A stretch of DNA of 64,000 nt from Hirundichthys speculiger. Lineage: Eukaryota; Chordata; Actinopteri; Beloniformes; Exocoetidae. The notes beneath the pieces are model-generated. The model was not told where the DNA came from, did no database searches, and saw nothing but the letters and a program-made list of their open reading frames with translations. Both the position numbers and the translations under genes were made by a program. The stretch spans positions 2,604,001 through 2,668,000 of the forward strand of contig JAGFBZ010000261.1 in the NCBI GenBank assembly GCA_018398805.1. Reading direction: 5' to 3'. The stretch's first letter is position 1. Each line of letters begins with the position of its first letter. Shown piece after piece: positions 10,532 to 21,070 of the stretch.

Positions 10532-12305
10532 TACTCTCGATAACATGGTTCAAGGATGTGTTAAACTCGATTTTGTGAAGACTTGTTCAAAGGAAGAGAA
10601 AAGCCACAAAGGAAATCAAGACAACTGGTAAATGTAATCTGTCATGAAAAAGAGTTCCTAAATCAGTTAAAAGACTGTGCTTCAAGATCAAAATAAGCAG
10701 TCACAGAAAATGAAATGATAATATGTATGGCTACTGCCAAGTTTCTTCTTCTAGTACTCTTCAAAAACAATGGCGACCCAGAGTGCTTCAAAGATGAAAA
10801 CAACACTATAAGAGCCGAGCGCTGATATTTACTGAAAGGGAAAAACTGAAGTCTGAGTCACTTGTCTCACTTGAGTGAGATCATTCAAGTGCTTGGTGAA
10901 CTTTTTCAGATACTGTATTACAATGAAGCTTTGAGGCCATTATCATTGAGACGCTCCGTCATCAGAGCCGGATTCACTGTTTTAGTGCAGCTTCTTAAAG
11001 ATGTTTTGAAAGTCACAAGCTGAAGTGAAAAACTCTAGGAGTGAAGATGACGGCATCACAAAGCATTAAGCCAACAGTTGCCACAAGCATTTGAAAGAAA
11101 AGTAAAAAAGAGTAAGCAAATAAAACAGAGTTGGGGCTTTCACTCCAGGAAATACCATCTTTAAATAAAAGTAGTTTGAGGTGACGTAACTTTATGTATA
11201 TTTCAAGCTACATAAAATATTATAGACACCACCTAATTTTTCATGCTACAAGAGTCCTAAAACAAAATACCATCTGGTTTTTGGCAAACATACAGCCAAG
11301 CTGGAAGAGGAAATAGGGAGGAAAGACCATCACCAGAATTTTATATTATATTCTGTTTGGCAGCATTGGTCTCGGGTGACTGTGGTTAGCCAGGCCCAGT
11401 ATTTCTTTCCCATCTCTGAATATGCTCTCTATTCACTGCATTTTATCCTGATTATACAAGAGAAGACGCGAGAGATTTTGGCATCACCATGACTCAGAAA
11501 AAAAGCAGAGTTTGACCGAAAGACTGCTGTGGTTGTGCATCAAAATGATCCAAGAATTGTTGCTTTGCCTTACTATTCAAGCAGAAACGGCTTTATCAAA
11601 AGGTCGAAAATAAAACACAGAGCGGAGAGCTTGATATACAGCTTGAAATATTAGGACATAACAGTTTAGTGCTGGCATGTTGGTTCGTGTTTTTTTTGTC
11701 AAAAAACAGAATAGTGGAAATGTCAAGTCATAGTTGCCATTTTCAATGCAAAATTTGTCACCTCAGCCCATGCTGAGCGCAGTGCAACCCGAGCTGCTGA
11801 AAACTTTCCCCACAATCCCTGGACTGTCTGACAACTTTGCAGCGATCTTTCCTATTCCCACAGGATCGCTCTCAGAGAACTGGGCACTCTTCTTCACATT
11901 TGTAGAGGATTCGAAGGAGGACAGGTACGTTATCCCTGATGGCAACAACAACAGTGCATACAAACTGGGAGCTCCTAGTTTCCGACAACAAAATGGAAAG
12001 TTTGAACTTTTGAAAACTCAGCCTATTTTGCACTCCACTTCATGATTCATCAGACTAGTGCACTCAAACCCCAGAGGTGAGCGTGGTGCATGTTACTTTC
12101 TGCCTGAAAGGGCCATTAGACGTTTTATACCAGCGCATTAGATGAATGCCAACAATGACCACAGTTTCCATTAAAAAAAATCTGCTCTCATCAAGCATTT
12201 CCAGCCTTGAAACACAGCTTTTGTTTGGTCAAGAGGTTTCTACATTGTAACTAGTGGCTTGTTTAAAGAGGAAAATGAATAAATCCTAGGGCAATGAAGG
12301 AAGAT
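10532..12305. other. Unassigned intronic DNA
   Basis: No element ends, domain-bearing frame or RNA gene was found. A 103-codon open frame at 11734-12045 on the plus strand has no recognisable domain and an antisense open frame covers the same bases; I do not call it a gene. Confidence 0.5.
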
Positions 12306-12308
12306 TTA

Positions 12309-12717
12309 AGGGCTGTGTATACTCTCCCAGCAATGTGTCGCAGTTAGCTTGACCCGGTATACCGCAATTATTTTTGATTTATGCCCAATTTTGAAGCGTG
12401 GTATGGTATAGTATTTGGTATGGCGAATTATAATTATCTCGGTATGGCAGTCATACAAACTAAACAAGCCGGTAAGGTAGCAAGCCAGAAATACGCGCCG
12501 TGTAGAGCGGATGTAGAATTGACCAATCGGAGGCCTCCTTTCTCTCCTCCCCGCGACGCTATGCAGCACTGTCTGCGGTCACCTACAATTTTGGGGAGGT
12601 GCACCAGAGTGTCTGTGGAGGGTGGGGGGGCATATCTGCGTTATCTGCGTTATCTGCGTTATCTGTGTTATCTGCGTCACACACACAGACAACCTGATGT
12701 CTGAGCATAAACCAGGC
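12309..12717 (+). mobile_element. Harbinger-type MITE, copy 1
   Basis: Shares both ends and much of the body with the element at 53818-54340: AGGGCTGTGTATACTC at the left, GCAATGTGTCGCAGTTAGCT, GGATGTAGAATTGACCAATC and GAGCATAAACCAGGC at the right. It is flanked by TTA on both sides (12306-12308 and 12718-12720), the preferred Harbinger target. About 410 bp and non-coding, so it must have moved with help from a full-length relative. Confidence 0.75.
12633..12677. repeat. 9-bp tandem repeat TATCTGCGT, five units
   Basis: Five head-to-tail units, the fourth with one change (TATCTGTGT). The sister element at 54280 has only about two imperfect units, so the array expanded in this copy. Confidence 0.9.
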
Positions 12718-12720
12718 TTA

Positions 12721-13869
12721 AGTGTGAATGTACAGCACACCTGATTTGCTAAGGATAGTGGTTATCAACGTTGGAGCAAATCCCCTCCCAACATAATCAC
12801 GATCCTCTTGCTCCCCCCTGTCCTCTAAAGAGTTAGTCATTCACTGCGTAGGCCTTGATTTCATTTATGCCTCTGATTGCTACACTGAATGACTGGTAGA
12901 CTGAATCACTAATGGCTTGTTTTGCACCAGGATAAAGTACAACACACTGGTAAGCATCCATTTTAAATGTAGATCCTTGAGGGCATGCAGGTAACACGGC
13001 ATCCTTAAACACCTTGTCAGGATGCTTTTTTAATAAGGTGATCCTTTAAACGCAAGGGTTTCATTGCCTCATTAGAAAGCAAACCTATTCACATTGCAGG
13101 CACATCTGTGCATTTGTGGGGAAGGGAATAAAGCCTTAACGGATTGTGCTCGATTTCGTACTGCCTATATTTTTGTTTTAAATCATGTCTATCAAGTTTT
13201 AAAATGTGATTGCGTGCTTTTTGATTGGTCACAGAATCCTAACTCATGAAACTGGACTGCTGGCAGAGCTGTCACAAGTTGTTGTGGTCCGCTGCTTCTT
13301 GGAGGGATTTGTTTATAGGCATTGCTGTGGACATCATTTACCAGTATTCTGTGAGGGGAAGTCAGAGCACTGGCAACGATTAAATATATTTTATTCGTAC
13401 GCACAAAGACATCAGAATATCCTTTTATTTCAAATTCATTGAACAAACACTGAAACACAATGTTTGTACTGACAGAGACTGAAAAGTTAATAAGTAGGTC
13501 TTTTCTTTCTTGTTTTAAAAAATCTCACATTGGTAATGTAAAGTCACTTTGGGAACGTCAAGATTAATTTTGTTGATTGCTAAAAGTGTTTGAAATTTTT
13601 CAATTACTCTTCTTTTTCAGTTTAACAGAAAGTTCCTCTTGGCCATGGAGAGATCCAAAACTAATTTGTTTTAGTCAGGTAAGGTCATCTGTGCAAAAAA
13701 AAAAAAACCCTAACACTGCTTGACTTAAAATCTGTGAACTTAAATGAAAGATGGAATGAAGATACTAAACACAATGTAAATGGTGAAATCAAAGCCAATA
13801 GGAGAAAAACACCAGTACTGCAAAATGACAGCCACTGGGTGGCAGCACCAGTCAAAACCGGTCATTAAC
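12721..13869. other. Unassigned intronic DNA
   Basis: Contains an A-run at 13696-13708. No gene or bounded repeat recognised. Confidence 0.5.
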
Positions 13870-14371
13870 GCTGCAACTAGGGATGCACCGAAATGAAAAT
13901 TCTTGGCCGAAACCGAAAACCGAAAATGAAGAAACCAAGGCCGAAAACCGAAACGCCGAAATAAATTATTATGCCAATTATTAGTACCATTGCATTCATG
14001 GCTATGACTGTGTACTAACCTCACTAAAATCAACGCATTACCATTGCATAAATTAATATTGATGCTACAAAGAATAAATTAATTGCAAAATTATGAAAAT
14101 ATTTATTAGCACTGACATTACAACAATGCACAATATAAAACAAAATTCAAAAATAAAATGTTTAACTTGACCCCACTCAGGTGTACATTAAATAATAATA
14201 CAGGCCTATAACTGACTGGCCTGCTGAAAGATTGTAAAAATGTTGTCTCATAAAAACACAGTGCATTTAAGTCAAGTGCATTTAAAAAAAATTCTCTGTA
14301 GGACTACAACAAAAATATCTGCAGCTATAAGCTCATGGACGTGAGCTGCAACAACATTAAACAGCTCAGGT

Positions 14372-15058
14372 CAGGGGCGAAAATCCCATTTCATTTGGGG
14401 GGGGGACAATAAACAGTAAAATTTCAGAGAGTAATTCCTGGGGGGGACATGAAAAAAAATGCTCTCTCTCTCTCTCTCTCTCTCTCTGCTCCTTTGGAAC
14501 TTACCTTGCAGGGTTGAGCCCACAGCCTGTTGAATGTTAGAAAAAGTAATAATAGTAGTTGTAGCATTGTTGTGTATCAGTGCATATTCTACCTGTATAC
14601 AGGTTTTTCAATGTTCAAACTGAAAAATCAACAATGGTATTAGGTGGTATTATTATATTGTAGTGTTGTATTTTTGACAAACAAAATACAACATATTACA
14701 ACTACGCCATTAAATATGGCAACTTAAAAATGCAAAAATAAAATACAATTAAAAATCCCTTCCACGTTTAAATGACACACTCGCTGACACACGGAGCTGC
14801 AGGTAGCCCCGCCCGTTAGAAACAGCATGTGGACTAAACCACTTTGAGAATTAGGGGGGTCGCAATGTTTCAACAATTTAAAAAAAAAAAAAAGGCTTTT
14901 TACGTTTATAATTTGCAACGCTTGTGTTGTACTTTTATTGAACATGACTATATTATTATTCAATAGTTTCTGTGTGCTTACAACGATTTTTTGGGGGGGA
15001 CAACTTTGTGGAAGGGGGGGACACGTCCCCTGTGTCCCCCCCGGGATTTCCGACTATG
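14372..15058. mobile_element. Nested hAT-like non-autonomous element with 8-bp TSD
   Basis: Inserted in the transposase gene of the surrounding hAT. Exact 8-bp duplication GCTCAGGT at 14364-14371 and 15059-15066. Imperfect 16-bp ends: CAGGGGCGAAAATCCC at the left and, reversed, CATAGTCGGAAATCCC at the right, each followed by a G-run reading GGGGGGGGACA. No coding capacity. It contains a CT microsatellite. Confidence 0.82.
14461..14488. repeat. (CT)n microsatellite
   Basis: Roughly thirteen CT units inside the nested element. Confidence 0.95.
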
Positions 15059-15060
15059 GC

Positions 15061-15522
15061 TCAGGTAAACACGTCTGAGAAATGTCGTCTGCTCGGTATG
15101 GAATAACGGGGCTCAATGTGCTCGATCAGCCTACGAAATCCCACATCCTCTACAACAGAGAACGGCTGATCATCTAAGGCAATGAATTCCATTATTTTTT
15201 GTGTAATGCCCTTTGCCTTGGCACCATCACTGGAAAACTTTCTTGCCTTTTCAAATACGTCCGCCACAGACGGAGTGGGTGCGCTCGGAGGGATTTTCCT
15301 TTTCTGTGCCGCCGCCTTCTCATATTCAGAATGGCGATGGGGATGTTTGGATTTCAGGTGATAAATCAAACCCGACGTGGAGAAACTCGTTGCAGATTCA
15401 CCCCCTCTTGAAATTTCAGCGTTACATGTTTTACAAATCGCTATCCGTGGGTCTTTCTCAGATATATTGAAATACGTCCACACCACAGACATGTTGGCCC
15501 CAGACAAGCGCGTGCTGGCCAC
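15061..15522 (-). pseudogene. hAT transposase N-terminus (BED zinc finger), frameshifted
   Basis: The frame begins MASTRLSGANMSVVWTYF and carries the BED finger AICKTCNAEIS...TSGLIYHLKSKHPH (C-C-H-H), then IALDDQPFSVVEDVGFRRL and IEHIEPRYSIPSRRHFSD, the usual linker of ZBED-like hAT enzymes. It stops at the edge of the nested insertion. Beyond the insertion (below 14364) the minus strand continues in another frame with LPELFNVVAAHVHELIAAD, so a frameshift lies right at the old join as well. The catalytic core is missing. Confidence 0.85.
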
Positions 15523-17185
15523 GGTTTTTGTTCGTCATCACAACATTCTGTTTCGGCCGTGTTTTTTCGGTGATAAAAGTCTTTCGGCCGAAAACCGAAA
15601 AAGCACTTTTGGGCCATTTTCGGCCGAAAATTTTCGGTGGCCGAATTTTCGGTGCATCCCTAGCTGCAACAATGTGAATTCCCACAGACGCTGGACTCAC
15701 ACAGCCATGTTGCAGGCATTGTCTGCGTCCATCGCCATAGAGTTTGAATGGTGACATCATCTGCTGCTGAACTGAATTGTGGGCTACGTGCATCGCGTCA
15801 CCTGTGTTCTCTCCATCAAAAGCTGGGAGATTTTCAGCCTCTCCTGCCTCAACGCATGTATCTGCCAATCAAGTTGCAGCTACGCAGCTCGAGCTAGACA
15901 ATGAAATCACACACGGAGGCAGGACTCATTCAAAGCACGTGGGTAATATGTGTAGCAACCAGGAAGAAATTTGATCTGTTTTTGGTTATGACAAGGTAAA
16001 GATCAACACCACCACCTCCCGTCTCCTGCCGCAACGTGGTTTTTTAAGTCCAGTTTTGTGAGTCCAGCTCAGACCGAGTCCATAACTCAGAAGGTGCTTA
16101 TTAAGCTCGAGGGTAAAGACAGAACGGGAAAAAATATCAACAAGCTGAGCCTTTCATGAAATTCCAGGCTGTGTTCCCATCAAGTCGGCAAGGAACAGAT
16201 CAACACCGACTGCGACACAAGTGGTGATCCTGCCGACTTCTACTGGAATAACTGGAGGGAGTCATAGGAGAGAGACGAGTGTCTGCAAACCCCTGGATGA
16301 GTGTGAGCTCTGCCCCCTTACATGTGATATTCTGCAGTAGTTGGGTTGTCCATATTGAAGAAAAAGAAAAAAAAGAATTACATTTATCTCCAAATAATGG
16401 GTTATGGTTTTTAAAGGTTATACATTGTATGCTTCGAAATTCAAAATTGTGGTGAAAAAATATTGCAAGAACAAGCTGTGAGCCAGATCTGTTTTGTGTT
16501 CTCTGCTCTTAACATCAGACTAATTTCAGCTTTCTCTAGCACCTGACCTCCTTTGTGTTTTATATCTGGCATGGGTCACCCAGACTACCTGCCAGCTGGT
16601 CACCTCAAAAAACCCAGATGAAATGACAACGGCCTGACTTTCTCATTTTCAGCAGCCAGTGATGGACTGACAGCCTATTCCAGCCGTCACCCTGTCCTGT
16701 CTGCCCTCCATTCATCCTCCCATCATTTCCCATCCTCTACCCTGAACCCCATTTCACCTACACATCCTTTCAACTACTTCTCCATTCCTGTGTGCGCTGA
16801 AACAGTAGCAGAGAGAAACTAGGGGCTGTTTGTGTCCTTGCCTCACTGTCGGCTGCTCTTGGGCCCTGAAACAACGCCGTGGCCTCAGATCATGATGAAC
16901 TCTAATGTCAAACCAAGTGAGCTTGCCTTTGGCTAGGTTGATGCAACAAAGTCACCCTGGACAAATCTGCCTCAGGAAAACAAGCGATGGGAACACACAG
17001 AAAGAAAAACAGTATGATACCGTGGACTGCTACTTTAAAAACACAGACATCCATCCACTCAAACAATGTTTTCTATAAACCGAATTACAAATAAAATCTC
17101 ATGGCATACATGTATACATATAAACGAACATTCATAAATACACAAACGGCATAATTTCTCTCTTCAGCGCTACTTGTACTACTTC

Positions 17186-17201
17186 TCACACACACACACA
17201 C
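17186..17201. repeat. (CA)n microsatellite
   Basis: About eight CA units. Confidence 0.9.
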
Positions 17202-17861
17202 TTCTTTGACTGAGCAGTGCATAATTATCTACCTAGCCTTGTTCCTAGTGCTAAACAGGGTTTCTGTAAAATGTTAGGGGATTAAACTGCAAGCAGAAAA
17301 GTTACTCAAGAGCAATTTGAGCAGAGCTATTTGAACTATTCAGCAATTCTTCAGAGATTCTTATTAAGTGGGCTCTGCTGTAAGTAGTCTATCAGCTACA
17401 GAAGACATTCAATTTAACCTGAGGCAGATGCAAACAAAATAATAAAATCAACCCTATCCTGTAAAGTGCATATTATACAAGATGTACTGACACACAAATT
17501 GACGAAAAAACTTTTTTGGAACAATTAAATATCTTCGGCCTTGCAAACCAAAACCTCCCTCAGACTGAATTCTTGGCAGGCATTAAATTATTTTCCCCTG
17601 CTCTGCCTCCTACCATCCAACCACTGTTTCTCTTGCCGCTTCTTTCTTTTCTTCTCTGCATGCAGGTACACTCGCCCACAGAGCTGTATGCCGACTCCTG
17701 TCAGTAAGAAGACGGTGGTATGTAAGCACATATCCTCGCTGTTTGCTCCACCGACCTTATTCAAATGCAGAGCATTCAGGATTAGTTCTTTTAAAAAAAA
17801 AAAATGGGACAAAAAGCAAGAAAGCACTATAATTGATCCAACATTCCATGGACTGCCTGAC

Positions 17862-17862
17862 C

Positions 17863-17889
<27 letters not shown>
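17862..17889. repeat. A-run
   Basis: A single run of about 28 adenines; it could be the tail of an old retroposon but no body was recognised to its left. Confidence 0.85.
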
Positions 17890-17893
<4 letters not shown>

Positions 17894-20199
17894 TAACCAC
17901 AAACAAGTTCAGTAGTTTCCACTTCTTTTCCTTGAGGAGAGGCTTTCATCAACCAATAGTGTACTTGACAACCCATTTACCCATGCTGATCAAGTTCAAC
18001 GTCCTGCTATTGATGCACAGAATGTCGCTCTAGAGAAACAAGCAAATAGAGCACTCGTAGAGTCAGTAAAACGAGTGCCTCTGATTAGAGCCTTGCATTC
18101 CATGAGCGGACACGTTGCTCCGTCTGTTTTTCTCTGGGTAGATGGGTACTGCAGGCTGGATGGTCAAGGAAGAACAACCCCATCAAAACGGCCATGACAA
18201 CAGAAAACGAACAGCTTGACAATGGTTGCATCAACCACGCATTTATTTTGTACTCTGCATGACAAGACACTGATGTGTGAAGTGTTTCCTGCAACATTTT
18301 CTGTAGATGAGAGCACGGGGGATAAATTTAGTTCTGCTATCTAGGTTCGTTTCTGGGCCAACTCCAAGATCTGCTCTGGTGGTGGAGGCAGCATTAGACA
18401 CAATGACAAATAGGGCAGCAGGATGTGGGGGGGAAAAAAAAAAAGGCAATGTAATATTTTATTTTTCTGCCATACATTTTTTCAATATTAAAGAACACAA
18501 ATTTTAATAAGATGACTAATAAGTTAATTATGAAAGAATTCATCATTTCAGAGTAATATGGGTAAACTGCGTAGCACAGTGCACTTTCACAAAGAAATTG
18601 TGTCAGCTAAAAATTGAGTTTATATGTGAACTTTTATTGCTGCACACTAGGTTTTAATGCACCAAACATCAGAAAAGCACCTGGTCCATGCCTCTGACTG
18701 AGGAATGCAGCAGAGCAGCCATTATTGCTCTTCTATTCAGAAGTAACACCACTCTGTTCACACTGCTGGAAAGTGTGCAGATGCCTGTTAGAAGGTGGAT
18801 GCTCACAGTGCAGATGCAGCCCTTTTCAGACTTCAGCCTGTCTAACCTGGGAGGCAAAAGGCTGCAGAGTCTTTCCCACTGTGGGTAACAATCTTTCCAT
18901 TAGAAAGGGGGAGGACTGGTACATGGAGGGAACTGCAAAATCCCTCCAGCAGCAGGTAGAAACATACAGGCGAGTCTGGCAGAAAGAGTTGCCTGAGCTC
19001 ATAATGTGCGGGTGGGTACAAAAACTATGCTCTAAGCATGTATATGAGACAATTCATCATACATAGAGACTGGGCATACTCTGACTGCCGCTCTTTATCG
19101 ACGAAATTTTCACGCCATGTGGCCTCAAGGCTGCCGATAAGCACTTCTTGTGGGCGGTTATCTTCCCTGTGCTTTCAGAATAGTCCAGCCGGACCCTTGT
19201 ATCTGACGGGAAAATCAGGGACTAAAAACGGGGACATCAGTTTGCTCAATCCAGCATGAACCTCTGTTCTGTATGCTGACTTGAATAGTTTCCTGGAAAA
19301 TACACTTTATGCATAGCCAAGAGGATAACATCAGAAGTAATGAGGAAAGAGGATGATTTCATCTAATGTATCACTCTGATGTTTGGATTGCTAAAACACA
19401 TTTTACACAAATTTGGGATGCTTGGGACAGCAAGTAAAGACATATCAGTACTGATTTCAGTTGGTACCAGTCAGAGCCGACCAGATGAAAATGGCCCGAT
19501 TTAACAGCCAAAATGGGGGCATCTAAACAACCAGGACTAGAGTCAAAGGGTGAAATCTGTTTTGTTTTATAGGCCTTTCATTGTACACAAAGGGCTTTCC
19601 CAATACTGACACTGCTTCATTTCTTCCTGAATGAGCTCATCTTCACGTTCCCCAGGTGCCCCGGACCCAATCTGTAGCTCTCCATTTCACACTTGCAGTA
19701 CAACTTGGATTCACAGACCTCTCTGATACCCCCAACACTTGTCCCCAGAGAGCTCCTGCCTGTGAAATAGTTAATCTGAGGGGAAGAGGAAAAAAAAAAA
19801 AAAAGCAAGGGAAATTTTTCAAGTGAAGACTAGGAAAATGTTAGTTTTGCTATGACTAGAGCACAAGAGGGTCTGGTCTGCAAAGGTGGAAGTCTTTGTA
19901 TTTAACATATGACTACACATGTGATGTTTACTTGAGAAAGGTTAATTCATCTATAGAAAAAAACATGTATTTCGTGTATTTGCAGATATATGAAACCTAC
20001 ATTATGCATCATTACATTAGTAGTCACTGTGATGTCCTGATCCAATCACGTGATTAGAAATCGGGGCCAGTCACATGCTTTCCAGATGATTACGAGGAAA
20101 TTATCAGAATTTTTAATTTATTATTTAATTATATTACATTACTTATTTATCGCCCATCCTTAAGTTTCAGTGTTAATTACAATTTGTGTCAAGCAGGGA

Positions 20200-20880
20200 G
20201 GTGGTGTCACCTTAAACCTAGAGCAATCGCCAAGAGTAGCAGTAGTAGCTAGTGAGCTGGCCTTGCAGCTGATAGGCTAATGTATTTGTTGAGCAAACTT
20301 GAAACAGGCTCCTCTGCATTTCAGAAATGTCTGCAATTTGGAAATGTTTGAAATTGGACAGCGAATACAGTGTGACAGCCACTAGGACTGTGTTCAATTT
20401 GGGAATTTCTAGTGGTGGAAAATGACAGAGCTGTGCACTACCAACACTACCAACATGAAACGACACCTGAAGAACACACACCCTGTACAATAATTTAACT
20501 ACACAGTGGCAACTCAGTTAAAGACGCTGAGCCAACCAACACTTAAAGAGGCTTTTAAAAATAAAGAGAGGTTTCCTGAGGACAAGTGAAAGAGTCAAAA
20601 AGATCACGTCCAAGATAGCTGGATTTATTGCGTTAGATGACCAGCCCTTGTCTGTGGTGGCAAACGTCGGGTTTTGGCTGTCTCATGGAGAACCTGGAGC
20701 CATGGTATGAGTTGCCTTCTCATCACTACTTCACCAACACAGCTCACAGCAAGTTATGTGAGCACCTGCTTTTTCTTTATAAAAGGTGTACCTGCGTTTG
20801 GGTTTACCACAGACATATGGAGTTCATTTTGTTTGCCCAATGTTCACTCCTTAGCTTCACTGTACAATGGGTCGACCCCA
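20200..20880 (+). pseudogene. Second ZBED-type hAT transposase remnant
   Basis: In scattered frames the plus strand reads LCTTNTTNMKRHLKNTHP (second half of a BED finger, about 20435-20488), KIAGFIALDDQPLSVVANVG (about 20610-20670), RLMENLEPWYELPSHHYF near 20680-20735, and GVPAFGFTTDIWSS near 20785-20827. The order matches ZBED-like hAT enzymes up to the first catalytic Asp (TTDIWSS). Several frameshifts and stops break it. It belongs to the same broad group as the copy at 15061-15522 but lies on the opposite strand and has different flanks. Confidence 0.75.
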
Positions 20881-20884
20881 GTTT

Positions 20885-21070
20885 TAGGTCGTTTTCACAC
20901 TGAAAAGGAGTTTGGGTCATGAGTGCAGTTCACTTGGGTCAGTACAAACAACAACCGCACTCTGGTGCGCACCAAAACGGTCAATACTGTACTACCAAAC
21001 TTTTTTCAATAGAAGCATACGACTACTTTGGTGCAGAATTTGGTGCAAATAAAAACAAACTCCATATGCC
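20885..21070. repeat. Probable end of a fish DNA transposon
   Basis: Contains GTTTTCACACTGAAAAG, CGCACTCTGGTGCGCACCAA and TTTGGTGCAGAATTTGGTGC, a motif set often found at ends of dispersed fish repeats. It includes a short palindromic core TGGTGCGCACCA. No matching opposite end was found, so the assignment is tentative. Confidence 0.35.

Larger units (their letters stand above)
13878..15662 (-). mobile_element. ZBED-type hAT transposon, internally deleted and re-invaded
   Basis: Ends TAGGGATGCACCGAAA (left) and its reverse complement TTTCGGTGCATCCCTA (right) are perfect inverted repeats, flanked by an exact 8-bp duplication GCTGCAAC (13870-13877 and 15663-15670). The subterminal regions carry many CGAAAACCGAAA/TTTTCGG motifs, likely transposase binding sites. 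On the minus strand it keeps the start of a BED-finger transposase but lacks the catalytic part. A second element is inserted at 14372-15058. Confidence 0.93.
15671..20035. other. Unassigned intronic DNA
   Basis: Holds a CA repeat (17186-17201) and two A-runs (17791-17802, 17862-17889). Short open frames here overlap one another on both strands and have no domain content. No element ends were recognised. Confidence 0.5.

Noticed and set aside
11734..12045. 103-codon plus-strand open frame
   Set aside because: No recognisable domain, overlapping antisense open frame, no splice or promoter context.
17541..17902. Overlapping Lys-rich and Phe-rich open frames
   Set aside because: They are translations of the A-run at 17862-17889 and of pyrimidine-rich DNA.
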